Of a DNA stretch of 64,000 nucleotides, positions 21,382 through 30,944 are shown one piece after another (position 1 is the stretch's first letter; each line of letters begins with the position of its first letter). A program made the position numbers and the translations under genes. The notes under the pieces were generated by a model. The model was given only the letters and a program-made list of their open reading frames with translations, was not told where the DNA came from and made no database searches. This DNA comes from Ichthyophis bannanicus (lineage: Eukaryota; Chordata; Amphibia; Gymnophiona; Ichthyophiidae): positions 45,971,788 to 46,035,787 of the forward strand of contig CM066039.1 in assembly GCA_033557465.1 (NCBI GenBank), written 5' to 3'.

Positions 21382-21785
21382 GTATTAACATTACAATTAT
21401 GTGCTTGTCACCTCCTATAAGGATGTATTTTATTGTGTTCTATGAATTTTACCTGTGGTCTATTTTATTATATCATTTCCTATGGTTTAATTTTATTTGA
21501 GTACCGCATTTCGAGCATTAGAGTTTTATTATTATTTTTATTATTATTATATTATTATTATTAGTATTATTTTAATTATATATTAATTTTCTAATTATTT
21601 ATTATGAGAGATTTTCCACCAATTAACTATATCATTATTACTATTATTGTAGTAATTATTAATTTTAATTTTTTAATTTTTTAATTTTTTATTTTTAAAA
21701 GTTAGAGCCTAATGTATGTCCATGCCTATTTTGTTCTTTCACTTTTAAATTGTTTTTTTAATATTGTTTGTCTTTATGTTTGTAG
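21382..21785 (+). other. Putative spliceosomal intron in PLE (404 bp)
   Basis: Present in both arms and precisely missing from the middle copy. Starts GTATTAAC after an AAG exon end, ends TTTGTCTTTATGTTTGTAG with a T-rich tract. The boundary coincidence with GT and AG is what supports splicing over random deletion. Confidence 0.8.
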
Positions 21786-21792
21786 TACCTAT

Positions 21793-21853
21793 TCAGACAA
21801 CCCCTGATGAAGGTCTTCGAAACACGGCCTGTGTCGGGTTGCTAGGTCTGAGA
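21793..21853 (+). ncRNA. Hammerhead ribozyme, intact motif
   Basis: Type I layout. Stem I pairs CAACCC (before the core) with GGGTTG (after the cleavage site) and continues beyond an internal bulge as TCAGA with TCTGA. Core CTGATGA at 21804-21810; GAAA at 21819-21822; stem III ACAC-GGCCT-GTGT; cleavage predicted after C 21835. Stem II is very short and could also pair as GAAG/CTTC, so activity is uncertain. Minimal stems are usual in PLE hammerheads. Confidence 0.8.
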
Positions 21854-21927
21854 TTTCAATAAATTGTTTTTCCACCTTATCACGTTTGTACTGTGTGCCT
21901 GTTTTATGTGATAATTTGCCCTGTGTT

Positions 21928-21945
21928 GGACAGCAGGATAAGTCA
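21928..21945. repeat. Right target-site duplication of the PLE insertion
   Basis: GGACAGCAGGATAAGTCA, identical to 19355-19372. A tail CCTGTTTTATGTG to CCCTGTGTT lies between the palindrome end and this repeat. Confidence 0.9.
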
Positions 21946-22026
21946 GCCACATGTTCCCGCCCACCTCCCCTGTCTTGAGGGTGACTGACCAGCTCGCACC
22001 TTAGCCTGAAGGCGGAGCTAGTTACT

Positions 22027-22164
22027 CACTGGTTGGGCTTGGGGCGGGCCCGGGAGGTGGAGTCACCTACCTGTTCAGAAATATGAGCTCTTGAGAGCAC
22101 TTCCGTAGATGGCGCCGCCCGGAGGACGTCACCTGGTGTGGCTGACTTATCCTGCTGTCCACGG
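22027..22164 (-). repeat. DIRS right inverted terminal repeat
   Basis: Reverse-complement partner of 11011-11150: GGAGGTGGAGTCACCTACCT, AGCTCTTGAGAGCACTTCC, GAGGACGTCACCTGGTGTGG. It is followed by the right-terminal extension to 22194 that lacks a match at the left end, as is usual for DIRS elements. Confidence 0.85.
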
Positions 22165-22173
22165 AGAACCCCC

Positions 22174-22190
22174 GTTACAGGTAAGTAACC
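22174..22190 (+). other. Consensus-like 5' splice donor in DIRS end
   Basis: TTACAGGTAAGTAACC contains CAG|GTAAGTA, an ideal donor. It points out of the element into flanking DNA. Whether it is used cannot be seen from sequence. Confidence 0.4.
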
Positions 22191-22194
22191 TCGC

Positions 22195-24159
22195 ATTCTG
22201 CTCCTCTTAGCATGGTTATTTTGAGCAAGTTATCACTTCCCATCCTCTTCTTCTGTCTGTTTATATACCTTTCCTTCTGTCTTCTCTCTGTGTTTACTTC
22301 CTCATTCCCCCTTCCCCATCTCTCTTTTCTATGTTTAGAGTTTCTGACCCTGATGCAGTAAGCTGGGCTATCCTTTAGCACGGCACATTACTCCGATTTC
22401 CCCTTGCTAATCCTAGTCGTTATGCACTAAGAAATTCTAGCATGGGAAAATCAGCATAAAACCACTGTGCTAAAAAGGTAGCCTCGTGAGCATGCAAAAC
22501 ACTTGCAAATCACGGCATAAAAAAAAAAGCCCTAAAATAAGGCATTGCTTCCTGCACATTTTGGAGCAGCGGCAGTGAAATACCTTTCATTTGCTAGGTT
22601 TTGGAGAATGTCCTTGGTCAATATCAGAACTAGGTGCTAAAAATGTGCGGTTGTACATGAAGATCTGGGGCCTGTCACATGTGTTCTCACCTGCACAGGT
22701 TTCTCTGTGCCTGTTCATAGCGAACCTGGCTTGAGTTTAGAAACATGTTATTTTATCGGAGTATTCAATGCCATTGTGGTCCTCGGATGTATAATGCTTT
22801 GGAAAGTAGGGCCACAATGTTACTCCTCCTTTCTAAAGGAATGGGTTAGGGTAGGGCATCTGAGCCTGGTGAAGAGGAAGAGGTCTCTCTTCTCCCCATC
22901 CCCAGCTCTCCTCAAGCAGTCTTCTGTAAGACTTAAGGCACTCAAACCTATTTCCTAATGCTTCTAAGAGGCGCCTGTTCCCTTAAATCCCCAGCTTGTC
23001 CCTGCGAATGCACTAACTAATATCATTAAGATCTTTTTCCCAGCGTCTCAATAATAGGCTGAGGCGGGGCTGCTGTGATTAATGGAGTCTTGATGGATGA
23101 AACCCCCCTGTCACCGTTTAATACCTGTAACAATAGATTCATTAACTGGGATTAGTTTCAGACATAAGCTTCCCATACCCACGGTTATTACTCACTGTCT
23201 TCATTAAGGGAACAGCATTAGGTCTCCTACCTCACAGCCGGCGCCTGCCTGCATACCAATTCAGGCCAGGCAGGGAACAGTGCTGAAATGAGCCCAACAA
23301 ATCTCCAACCTTTCTTAGCAGCAACCTATCCCTCCCTAAGTGCAGCCTCTCAGGCTCCATTTCCACCTTCCTGTACCAAGGATCAGTGTGCCCTGTTGCT
23401 GCAGCAGGGTCAGAAATGGGATTCCAGCTACTTGCAACTTTGGGGGGCTCTACAGTTTCCTCACTTGATCTTCTTCCAAAGCCTCTGCTTTGCGTTTATT
23501 TCTGGAATAAAAGGTGTGCCGCTTCCATTCTAACCACGGTCCCCGAGGTCTCTCTTTGGTTAATTGTTAGTTCATACTTAAGATGTCTCAGAGTTTTGAT
23601 CTCCTCCCCAGTGGTCTCTGGCTGCTCCTGTTGTATTTATATTTTGCAGGTATTAGTGTGATGGTGCCTACTTGGGATTCTAATACAATTACTGAATATG
23701 TATTAAAAGCCAATTTTTGTGTACACACAGTTCAGTTTCCATCCCTTTTTTTCTCCGCTGTCACTACAACCCACTGCCTCTTTCTCTCAGGCCCCAATCC
23801 AGAAAACTGTGCTATGCTCTAGTGCAGCATTTGTTCGAGATTTTCCTGCATTCGGCAGCAGAACACCAATTTGATTGGAGGGGGCCCAAGCTCCGCCTAC
23901 ACTCCGCCCCTAGCTACCAACAGCCTGTTTTCCCTGCTTGGATTCCATCTCCTGTGGGCAGGAGAGAAGGGAATGGCAAAGATTCCTTCGGTCTGCCAGT
24001 GAGAGATCAGACAGAAGGAGTCCTTGCCGGGATCCCTGTGGGCAGTAGTGGAAGGCCACAAATGCAGCCTTGATGCAGGTTGCAGCTGGCCAGCAAACGT
24101 TTGGTGGGGCCATGGCCCATGTGGGCCACCCCGTTCCAATTCCTATGCCAGCTCTAGTC
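22195..24159. other. Mostly unassigned
   Basis: No coding region with a recognisable domain. 22340-22690 contains words shared with the candidate element at 24160-25185 (GATGCAGTAAGC, TGCTAAAAAGG, CATGCAAAACAC) and may be a decayed relative. Confidence 0.4.
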
Positions 24160-25185
24160 TTGTTCCTGATGCAGAAAGCAAACTAGCACATCAAAATCCT
24201 GTGCAAAATCACTATGCTAAAGCATAGCGCAATTGGCCAATTAATCGTATGCAAATGCCAAAATAAGTAATTGCTCCTGAGGTAAAAACTGCACTGAAAC
24301 TTAGTGCAGTATTTTACTCTTCCTTTTGTGCTGAATCTTTACGCCAATTCAGGGCAGGCGTAAAGGTAAAGCTGGGAACAAATGGAACATCTGAAGTGAC
24401 GTTTGACACTTCACCTTGGATAACCCAATCAGGCATAGGCTCTGAACCCCCCCCTAAGAAAGAGTAGAGGGCCCACCTCCTCCCCCCCATAACCTCTTCA
24501 ATTGGTGCAAAACTCATTGGTGTCCTTAATGGTCACTAGACCCCTGAGCCCCTCAAGAAGAAACATTGGTAGTCCTAGTAGCGGCTAGACCCTACTCCGA
24601 CTCCTTCCAATAAAAACAAAAGCTCTCAGTGGGTCCTCCTTTGCCTCCTAGACTCCCTCCTACCCCACCAGTACCTCAGATTATGGGATGCAGGAGTGCT
24701 GCCCATATGCTCCTGCCCAAGTCGTCATCTTGTAAAAGGGCAGCCCCCGACCCTGTGTAGTGCATGCACCGCATAGGGTCAGTTTGCCCTCCTCCCTGTG
24801 ATGCATCTTGGTGGAAACAGTGCAGGGTTGGGTGGGTCTAGCGGCCAATAGGGCCTCCAATGATTTTTGCACCAATTGGGAGGGCTATGAAGGTAACCAG
24901 ACCCCCTATCCTTTGCTGGGGGGAGGGGGGGGGGCGAGGTCAGGGTCCGTACCTGATTCGGTCATCTGAGGTGAAGTGTCAAACTTCACTGCAGATGACC
25001 TTTTTTGCTCATAGATGCAGTAGCATAAGCCTGTATGGCCATGCGCCTGCCTTTATTTGCACAAAAACAAACCTGCATTTATTTGCTGTATTCATAAGAA
25101 AAAAATTTGCATTTTCCTGGCATTAGAAAATTGTGCACTGAGGTATAGCACATGGCTCTAATGCAAAGTTTCTACATCGAGGCCT
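24160..25185. mobile_element. Candidate non-autonomous DNA transposon, about 1 kb
   Basis: Inner inverted repeat: GACGTTTGACACTTCACC at 24399-24416 against GGTGAAGTGTCAAACTTCAC at 24970-24989, extended outward by CATCTG-type matches. Outer ends GATGCAGAAAGC (24169) and, inverted, GATGTAGAAACT (near 25176). Interior has no recognised ORF. No target duplication was found, so limits are approximate. Confidence 0.4.
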
Positions 25186-25479
25186 CCTTATTTCCTTCTC
25201 TAGAATCTTCTGCTAATTTCTTACCCTTCCCTGCAGACAGTCTATCCTTCCCTTCTCTGTCCTGCAAGTACCATTCCTTAAGGCCACTTATCTCACTGTC
25301 CTTGAGTATTCTCCTCTTTCCCAACTTGTGCCCTGCCCTCTCTTCATGCAACATTCCTGTCCTCTCCTCTCTACCTTACTGTTTTCTGTTTTCTATCTCC
25401 CCTTCCTTCGATTGCTCCTCTTTCTCCCTTCCATCGTGTCTCTTCTGTTGCTCTGCTTCCTCTATTCTCATCCTGTTTA
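25186..25479. other. No recognisable feature
   Basis: Pyrimidine-rich sequence. The open frame through it has no recognisable domain. Confidence 0.4.
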
Positions 25480-25720
25480 TTTATTTATTTACTCACTTTT
25501 ATAAATGCCCAACCTTCATAAGAACTCGGAGCAACACACAACAGTATCTAATAGACATACAATATCATAACAAATAAAAGAACATACATTTCAAAGAAAT
25601 CTCCAAGAAGCTTACAACATTCAGAAAAATAGATCACAACAGCTAAAATAAAATGTTATTGCAGAAAAAGAAATAACTAGAATAAAATGGCATCAAATGG
25701 GCTTTCGCTCCCTCAAACTG
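25480..25720 (-). mobile_element. L2/SINE-like 3' tail, minus strand
   Basis: TTTATTTATTTATTTACTCA followed by TTTTATAAATGCCC and, further on, AAGAAGCTTACAAC recalls minus-strand LINE 3' ends of this window. Coding part absent. Confidence 0.45.
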
Positions 25721-27369
25721 CGCTGAGAAGTTAAGTTTGCAAAGTTTTCTATCCTCCCTGTCATTCATCATATCTGCTCTTCTCCTCTCATGCCTATCCC
25801 TCTTCTGTCACTCTGTCCCATTCCACTATGTCTTCCATTCTCCACCATCTTATCTTTTTTTCCCACCTACATTTGGGACTATTACTGGTCCTTTCTCTCA
25901 CTCCAGGAGCCTCCTGCTGATGTATGTTTCTAATTAGTAAGAGACACCCAGAAGCAATTTATCAAATAGTCAAATGAGTGCCCGGCAAGATCATCATCGG
26001 CTGGTGTGGGAGAAGAGTAAACAAGCGAGAGCCACAAAGTATTCCGAGAGGATTCGATTTGGTAGGATGGTCTGTCGGATCAGGATGATGGATTCCCAGT
26101 GGAACACCTCTCGGATGGTCCCAGCCCTCTGCAGGGTGCATTTCCTCTATGGTGGTGTGCCACAAACAGCTATGGTTGGCTAAGAAGGCTGTTGGGGCAG
26201 ATGACTTTCTGCTCCAATGGCATGTGTTAGTCCCCCGGCAGCAGTGTTACTATTTCCCTGGGATTGAGAGAGATGATTGCTGGTGCATCTTCCTCTGAAA
26301 CTCCTCTCACAAAGGAGTGGGAGAACGAGTGAATGGGGCACCCTGCCCCTGTCAACTGGGCTCTACAGTCCTTAGTGCATCCCGACTACTTCGTGCCACC
26401 AGGTGGGGAGGCCCATACCAGGCACAAGGGGCCTGTGGGGATATGAGTGAATCATCCACCCCATCTTTAAACATGGACTAAATAATCTAACATGTGCGCT
26501 AGTTGAAGGGCTTCATGAAACTCTATGGTGCATTCAAGGTGAGGGGCAGCATGTTCTAGCTAAGGAGAAATCCTGCTGCATCTGGGTAGCGGGCACACCA
26601 CAGATCTGTCTCTCCCATCCCATTGGGGAGCTGAACAGCACTGTGCATGATAGGACCCAAAAGAGGGTGCCTGGGCAGGGCAAAGCCTCTGGTGGAGGTC
26701 CATAATGGTCTTGACCTAGGTATAGTGGTGAAAAGACCACTTGAGCTTTCTAGAAGCTGCTTCCCTCCAACGTTTCTCTCAGGATAGCTTGCACTCAGTC
26801 TGCTTAGCTTTATCTAGTAAAGTGAAAAAGACAGTAGCACCCTGCAGGTGTAGAGGCCGAAGAGAGGGGGCTTGTGAGTAGCAGATGTGATGGAGACACT
26901 AGAGAAGGGGAGGAAGGGAAAGGTCAAGGAGACAGATGGTGCCTGGAAGGACAAATGGCAGCAGTAGATTTGTGGGGCAGTGGTGATGAAGCCAGAATGT
27001 GATTTTTTTTAGGGAGTCCAGGATTAACATGCATGGCACTCACCCATTCAACAGTGGCTCTACTTTCCTTCCCTCAATTTGAACAGAATGCACATGCCAT
27101 GCTGGCTGCAAGGCAGGGAAAGCTGCTGAAAGTGGAGGGGCCTGGGCCCCTCCAGATCCACCCACAGCTGCACCCCTGATTAGCAGCACTAGCAAAAAGA
27201 GGCAGGGGCAGGAACAGAGAAGGGTGGCAAGGGATTTAGGAGAGCCAAGCAAAGAGGCATTAGTTGCAGGGAATAACTTCAAAGCATTTCTGCACCGTGG
27301 GAAAAATCTACTGTGATTCCAAGTGGCTGTGTGTGTTTTTAGCACTGTGCGTTTGGTCATGCATGCATC
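25721..27369. other. No recognisable feature
   Basis: Neither strand shows a convincing gene, RNA or known repeat. Confidence 0.4.
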
Positions 27370-27530
27370 TATCAGAAGTGGCCAAAAAATTAAGGCAGAG
27401 TCCAAAATATCAGAATTTTATTAGAAAAGTACGTGTTATTGTCACTTTCATGGTCAAAAGCTTTAAAGAACCAAAGACATATATGTCATGTCGTATATGT
27501 CATTTTCAAAGTTTTATTCAGGAAACAACA

Positions 27531-28534
27531 TATGTGTCAATATTTGATAGGGTGTCCATGATTTTTCAGCACAGCCTGGATTCTTGTAGGCATACTGTTA
27601 ACTAGCATTTTACAGTTTGCCGGAGTGATTTTGTTGACCCATACGTGCTTGAGTATGTCCTTTAAATCTGCTTCTGTGCTGCAATCTTTTTCTTCATAAG
27701 AAACCAACAGTTTTCAATTACATTGAGATCCAGAGAGCTTGATGGCCAACTTGGTAGCAGTTCGATTTTGTCCACAAACCATTTTTTGACTGTTTTTGCA
27801 GTGTGGCACGGTGCTGAGTCCTGCTGAAATATAGTTGTGCCAGAAACATTCATGTGTATTTTAACTTCACTATTCAGCACAGATATGTATTTTGCAGCAT
27901 TTACTCTTTCACCTTTCTCAAAAATGTGAAGGCCACATCGTCCATTTGCCAAGATACCACTCCATACCATGACCGATGGTGGGTGTTTAACAGTCTTGAT
28001 CGTGTACTTCGGATTTAGTCTCTCGCCTGCTGGTCGACAGACGTAGTTGTAACCACTTCCACGCACTTGTTGAAATATACTTTCATCTGTGAACACTACC
28101 CTCTCCCACCATTCAGCAGATTTGTCTTTCAACTTGCTACAAAACTGTATGTGGGCAGCAATTTGTTTCCTGGTCATCATAGGCTTCTTGGCAGGTTTTC
28201 TGGCCATGAGTTTGAATTCATCCTCAAGCTGTCGTCGGACAGATCTGACACTTATCTTTATTCCTCGATCATTAGCAAACTGAGCCACACATTGAGATGA
28301 AGTATGTGGACTAGATGTAATAATGCTTTTGAGGAATCGGTCATCTCGTCCAGTAGTTATCCGTCTGCGCCCACATTTTGAACGACATGTACGGCCACCT
28401 GATTTCAGAACATTCTGAACTGCACACCTTGATATATGCACATGTTTTGCAATAGCACATTGTGAATATCCTTCAGCATGGAGTGTGACAACTTGTCCCT
28501 TTACAAAGTCATTAATATCGCACTTTCTACCCAT
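27531..28534 (-). pseudogene. Tc1-like transposase, nearly intact
   Basis: Cuts and reinserts the element at TA. The open frame from 28534 down to 27662 gives 290 residues. The N-terminal helix-turn-helix includes GYSQCAIAKHVHISRCAVQN, followed by GRRRIT. The DDE catalytic set is D in VVFTDESIF, D in IFQQDSAPCHTA and E in LNVIENCW, with exactly 34 residues between the last two (DD34E). One frameshift at about 27675 moves the last stretch (WVNKITPANC, SMPTRIQAVL) to another frame ending near 27531. Length and motif order match Tc1 transposases. Start chosen at MGRKCD, the first Met before the HTH. Confidence 0.9.
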
Positions 28535-28634
28535 TTTGATTGTATGTTTTTACATGTAACTTTCAATCTTTTCCTAGTTGTAAAAATTCAAAAGGTCATC
28601 CAAGAAACCTACTACAGCGTGTAAGTAAACTAAA

Positions 28635-30112
28635 AGTGGAGAAGTGGCCTAGTGGTTGGGGCAAGGTACTTCAGGCCGGAAGAGTCATGGGATAGGAGGC
28701 AGTGTACTATTGTGGATCAGGAACTGGTTAAAAGATAGAAAGCAGAGGGTAGGGCTAAATGGCCAATTATCCCAATGGAGAAAGATGAATAGTGGTGTAC
28801 CCCAGGGATCTGTGCTGGGTCCGCTGCTTTTTGACATATTCATAAATGACCTGGAAAGTGGAATAACGAGTGAGGTTATCAAATTTGCAGATGACACAAA
28901 ACTATTTAAAGTTGTTAAAACCCAAGAGGATTGTGAAAAATTGCAAGAGGATCTTGATAAATAGGAAGACTGGGCATCAAAATGGCAGATGAAATTTAAT
29001 GTGGACAAGTGCAAGGTTATGCACCTAGGGAAGAACAACCCAAACTATGGTTACACGATGCAAGGTTCCACATTAGGAACCACCACCCAGGAAAAAGATT
29101 TAGGCGTCATTGTGGATACCATGTTAAAACCCTCGGCCCAGTGTGCAGCGGCGGCCAAGAGAGCAAATAGAATGCTAGGTATGATAAGGAAAGGAATGGA
29201 AAATAAAACAAAAGATATTATAATGCCTCTATATCGTTCCATGGTGAGACCGCACCTTGAATATTGTGTGCAATTCTGGTCGCCGTATCTTAAAAAGGAT
29301 ATAGCGATTTTAGAAAAGGTACAGAGAAGAGCCACCAAAATGGTAAAGGGGATGGAAGGCTACTCCTATGAAGAAAGGCTAAAAAGGTTAGGGCTCTTTA
29401 ACCTGGAAAAGAGACAGCTGAGGGGAGATATGATAGAAGTCTATAAATTAATGAACGGAGTGGAACGGGTAAACGTAGATCGATTGTTTACCTTATCAGA
29501 ATATAGAAAGACTAGGGGACATGCAATGAAGCTACAGGGTAAACTATTTAAGACTAATAAAAGAAAATATTTTTTCACTCAGCGTGTAATCAAACTCTGG
29601 AATTTGTTACCGGAGGATGTAGTAAAGGCTGTTAGTGTAGCTGGGTTTAAAAAAGGTTTGGACAAGTTCCTGGAGGAAAGGTCCATAAACCATTATTAAG
29701 AAGTGACCGAAGATATCAATGCTTGACCCAGTACAAGCATTGTGGAACTTGTGTCTCTTGGGGAAACTGCTAGGTACATATGACCTAGATTGGCCACTGT
29801 TGGAAACAGAATACTGGGCTTGATGGACCTTGGTCTGACCCAGTATGGCATATCTTATGTTCTGTTCTTATGGTTCAAATCCCACTAGAAGACAGCAACC
29901 TTGGGCCGGAAGTACTGGGGTTTCTAGTCCCACAGGTGCTCCTTGTGGTCTTGGGCAAGCCACTTAACCCTCCATAGCCCATGTTCCCTGTAAAATAGTT
30001 ATCTCCAAGTTATAATGCCCTGTTCAATGTAATTTCAGTTTGTTCAATGTAAACCGCACTGATGCAGAATAGCGCGGTATATAAGAGAATGTAAATAAAT
30101 AAATAAAATGGA
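28635..30112 (+). mobile_element. SINE interrupted by a CR1
   Basis: Head GTGGAGAAGTGGCCTAGTGG runs to about 28681, then CR1. The SINE resumes near 29873 with GTGCTCCTTGTGGTCTTGGG, AAGCCACTTAACCCTCCAT and a tail GCGGTATATAAG then (AAAT)n to 30112. The SINE is inside the Tc1 element. Confidence 0.75.
28682..29872 (+). mobile_element. CR1 LINE, 5'-truncated, RT largely open
   Basis: Encodes the RT from SHGIGGSVLLWIRNW through GVPQGSVLGPLLFDIFIND and the catalytic FADDTKLF, up to an in-frame TAG near 28962. It is then open again 28989-29699 ([57 protein letters not shown]). The 3' untranslated end GATGGACCTTGGTCTGACCC…CTTATGTTCTTA is typical of CR1. Missing: endonuclease and N-terminal RT. It shares near-identical sequence with copies at 41 and 48 kb, so this family was active fairly recently. 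Confidence 0.9.
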
Positions 30113-30248
30113 CACCAGACGCATGGTGTGACTAATTGCCATGCTGATTAAATAAGTAAGCACGTGTGACATCTCCACAGTACATTATTTAACAATAAAT
30201 TGTAGAAAAAAAAAATATACCTGCCTTAATTGTTTGGCCACTACTGTA

Positions 30249-30479
30249 TGTAAAGAAGGGTCCATCCCAAACCATTAAAAAAGTATTTCATTAAAGAGAA
30301 TAGTTTTCTTGATTAAAGATCATATTTTAGGCAATATAAAGATATGCAGTAACGGCAGTGAATTGCCCACTGAACAGAGAGTTAGGCACACATAGCTTGT
30401 AATGTTCACACTTTTGGAAATTTTTCAGTATAATAAAATCATTTTAAGATGATGAGAGTGTAAATAAATCTTCCACACA
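30249..30479. other. No recognisable feature
   Basis: Nothing identified. Confidence 0.4.
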
Positions 30480-30789
30480 CAGTTCTTTAATGTTAATCCA
30501 ATAAAAACAGTTTGTATCAAACTAATGCTTGGCATCTTTTCTTATTTTACGATAACATAGAGCTTCTGATGTTGGGTTTTAACCAATAAACCCTGATGCT
30601 AAAGAAACAGCGAGGTGTGTGTGTGTGTGGGGGGCAGTGTTCTAAGTATTTTAGCCGGTATGCAAATCTGGTAACCTGCTAAAACATGGTTACCATAACT
30701 GTCAGCGGTGTTAACTGGTTAGTGCTGCTGAATTATCCCCATAGACCTCCCAAAAAATGCCTGGTTAAAACTGGGGCGGTCTGTAGGTG

Positions 30790-30910
30790 TAGCAGGGGTG
30801 ATATTCAGCCGCTAAGTGGATAACAGCATTGATGGCTGGACAGCCCGGATATTTAGTGCCAGAAACTGGATGTCTTCCACCACTGAATATCTGCTTTTCA
30901 TTAAAGTAGT
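30790..30910. repeat. GATATTCAGC-type MITE fragment
   Basis: GATATTCAGCCGCTAAGTGG near 30800 is mirrored by CCACTGAATATC near 30880. Similar GATATTC/GAATATC pairs occur at 52755-52850 and 54785-54893. Confidence 0.45.
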
Positions 30911-30944
30911 GGTGGCTCGGTTTCGAAAAGATAGACAGGAAGAA

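Larger units (their letters stand above)
21089..21895 (+). repeat. PLE inverted arm, right (intron-containing copy)
   Basis: Begins inside putative intron 1 (GTTAAAGACTAGGC). Intron 1 ends TTTATTTTAG at 21286, exon 2 is 21287-21381, intron 2 is 21382-21785 (GTATTAAC…ATGTTTGTAG) and exon 3 starts at 21786. Downstream of the ribozyme is CAATAAA (21858-21864), a polyadenylation-like signal. Confidence 0.85.
19373..21927. mobile_element. Penelope-like non-autonomous compound insertion
   Basis: A 2,555-bp insertion flanked by 18-bp duplications. Arms of about 0.81 kb are inverted (19373-20183 against about 21089-21895) and nearly identical. Between them lie a plus-strand, apparently spliced copy (20184-20403) and a spacer with two 396-bp tandem units. 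Hammerhead ribozyme motifs occur in all three copies. Hammerheads in the terminal repeats, inverted partial copies and introns are known traits of Penelope-like elements. No RT or GIY-YIG coding sequence is present, so the enzymes came from elsewhere. The superfamily call rests on the ribozyme and architecture. Confidence 0.75.
11006..22194 (+). mobile_element. DIRS element with nested L2 and PLE insertions
   Basis: Boundaries come from the internal complementary region at 19268. Its sequence GAGAAAGCGAGG joins the reverse complements of the left end (TTTCTC at 11006) and the right end (CCTCGC ending 22194), as expected for the circle junction of a DIRS element. Order: inverted terminal repeat, gag-like ORF, RT, RNase H, a possible methylase-like region, tyrosine recombinase, ICR, inverted terminal repeat. 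Without its two insertions (14335-16986 and 19373-21927 plus duplications) it would be about 5.96 kb, a normal DIRS size. DIRS elements integrate by a tyrosine recombinase and leave no target duplication. The coding part is frameshifted at several points. Confidence 0.9.
27370..30248 (-). mobile_element. Tc1-type DNA transposon with nested SINE and CR1
   Basis: Ends CAGAAGTGGCCAAA (near 27373) and, inverted, CAGTAGTGGCCAAA (ending 30246), both continued by AATTAAGGCAG-like sequence and flanked by TA. The transposase is on the minus strand in the left half. Between the transposase start and the right end sits about 1.48 kb of SINE and CR1, so the original element was about 1.4-1.6 kb, normal for Tc1. 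Confidence 0.85.

Noticed and set aside
19373..21927. Reading the 2.5-kb palindrome as a CRISPR array or a microRNA precursor
   Set aside because: There are no short regularly spaced repeats; the arms are 0.8 kb with ribozyme and intron structure and flanking target duplications, which fits a retroelement.
25152..25577. 141-residue frame as a possible membrane protein exon
   Set aside because: Compositional: pyrimidine-rich DNA gives Ser/Leu/Phe runs; no splice context or domain, and the end overlaps a LINE tail.
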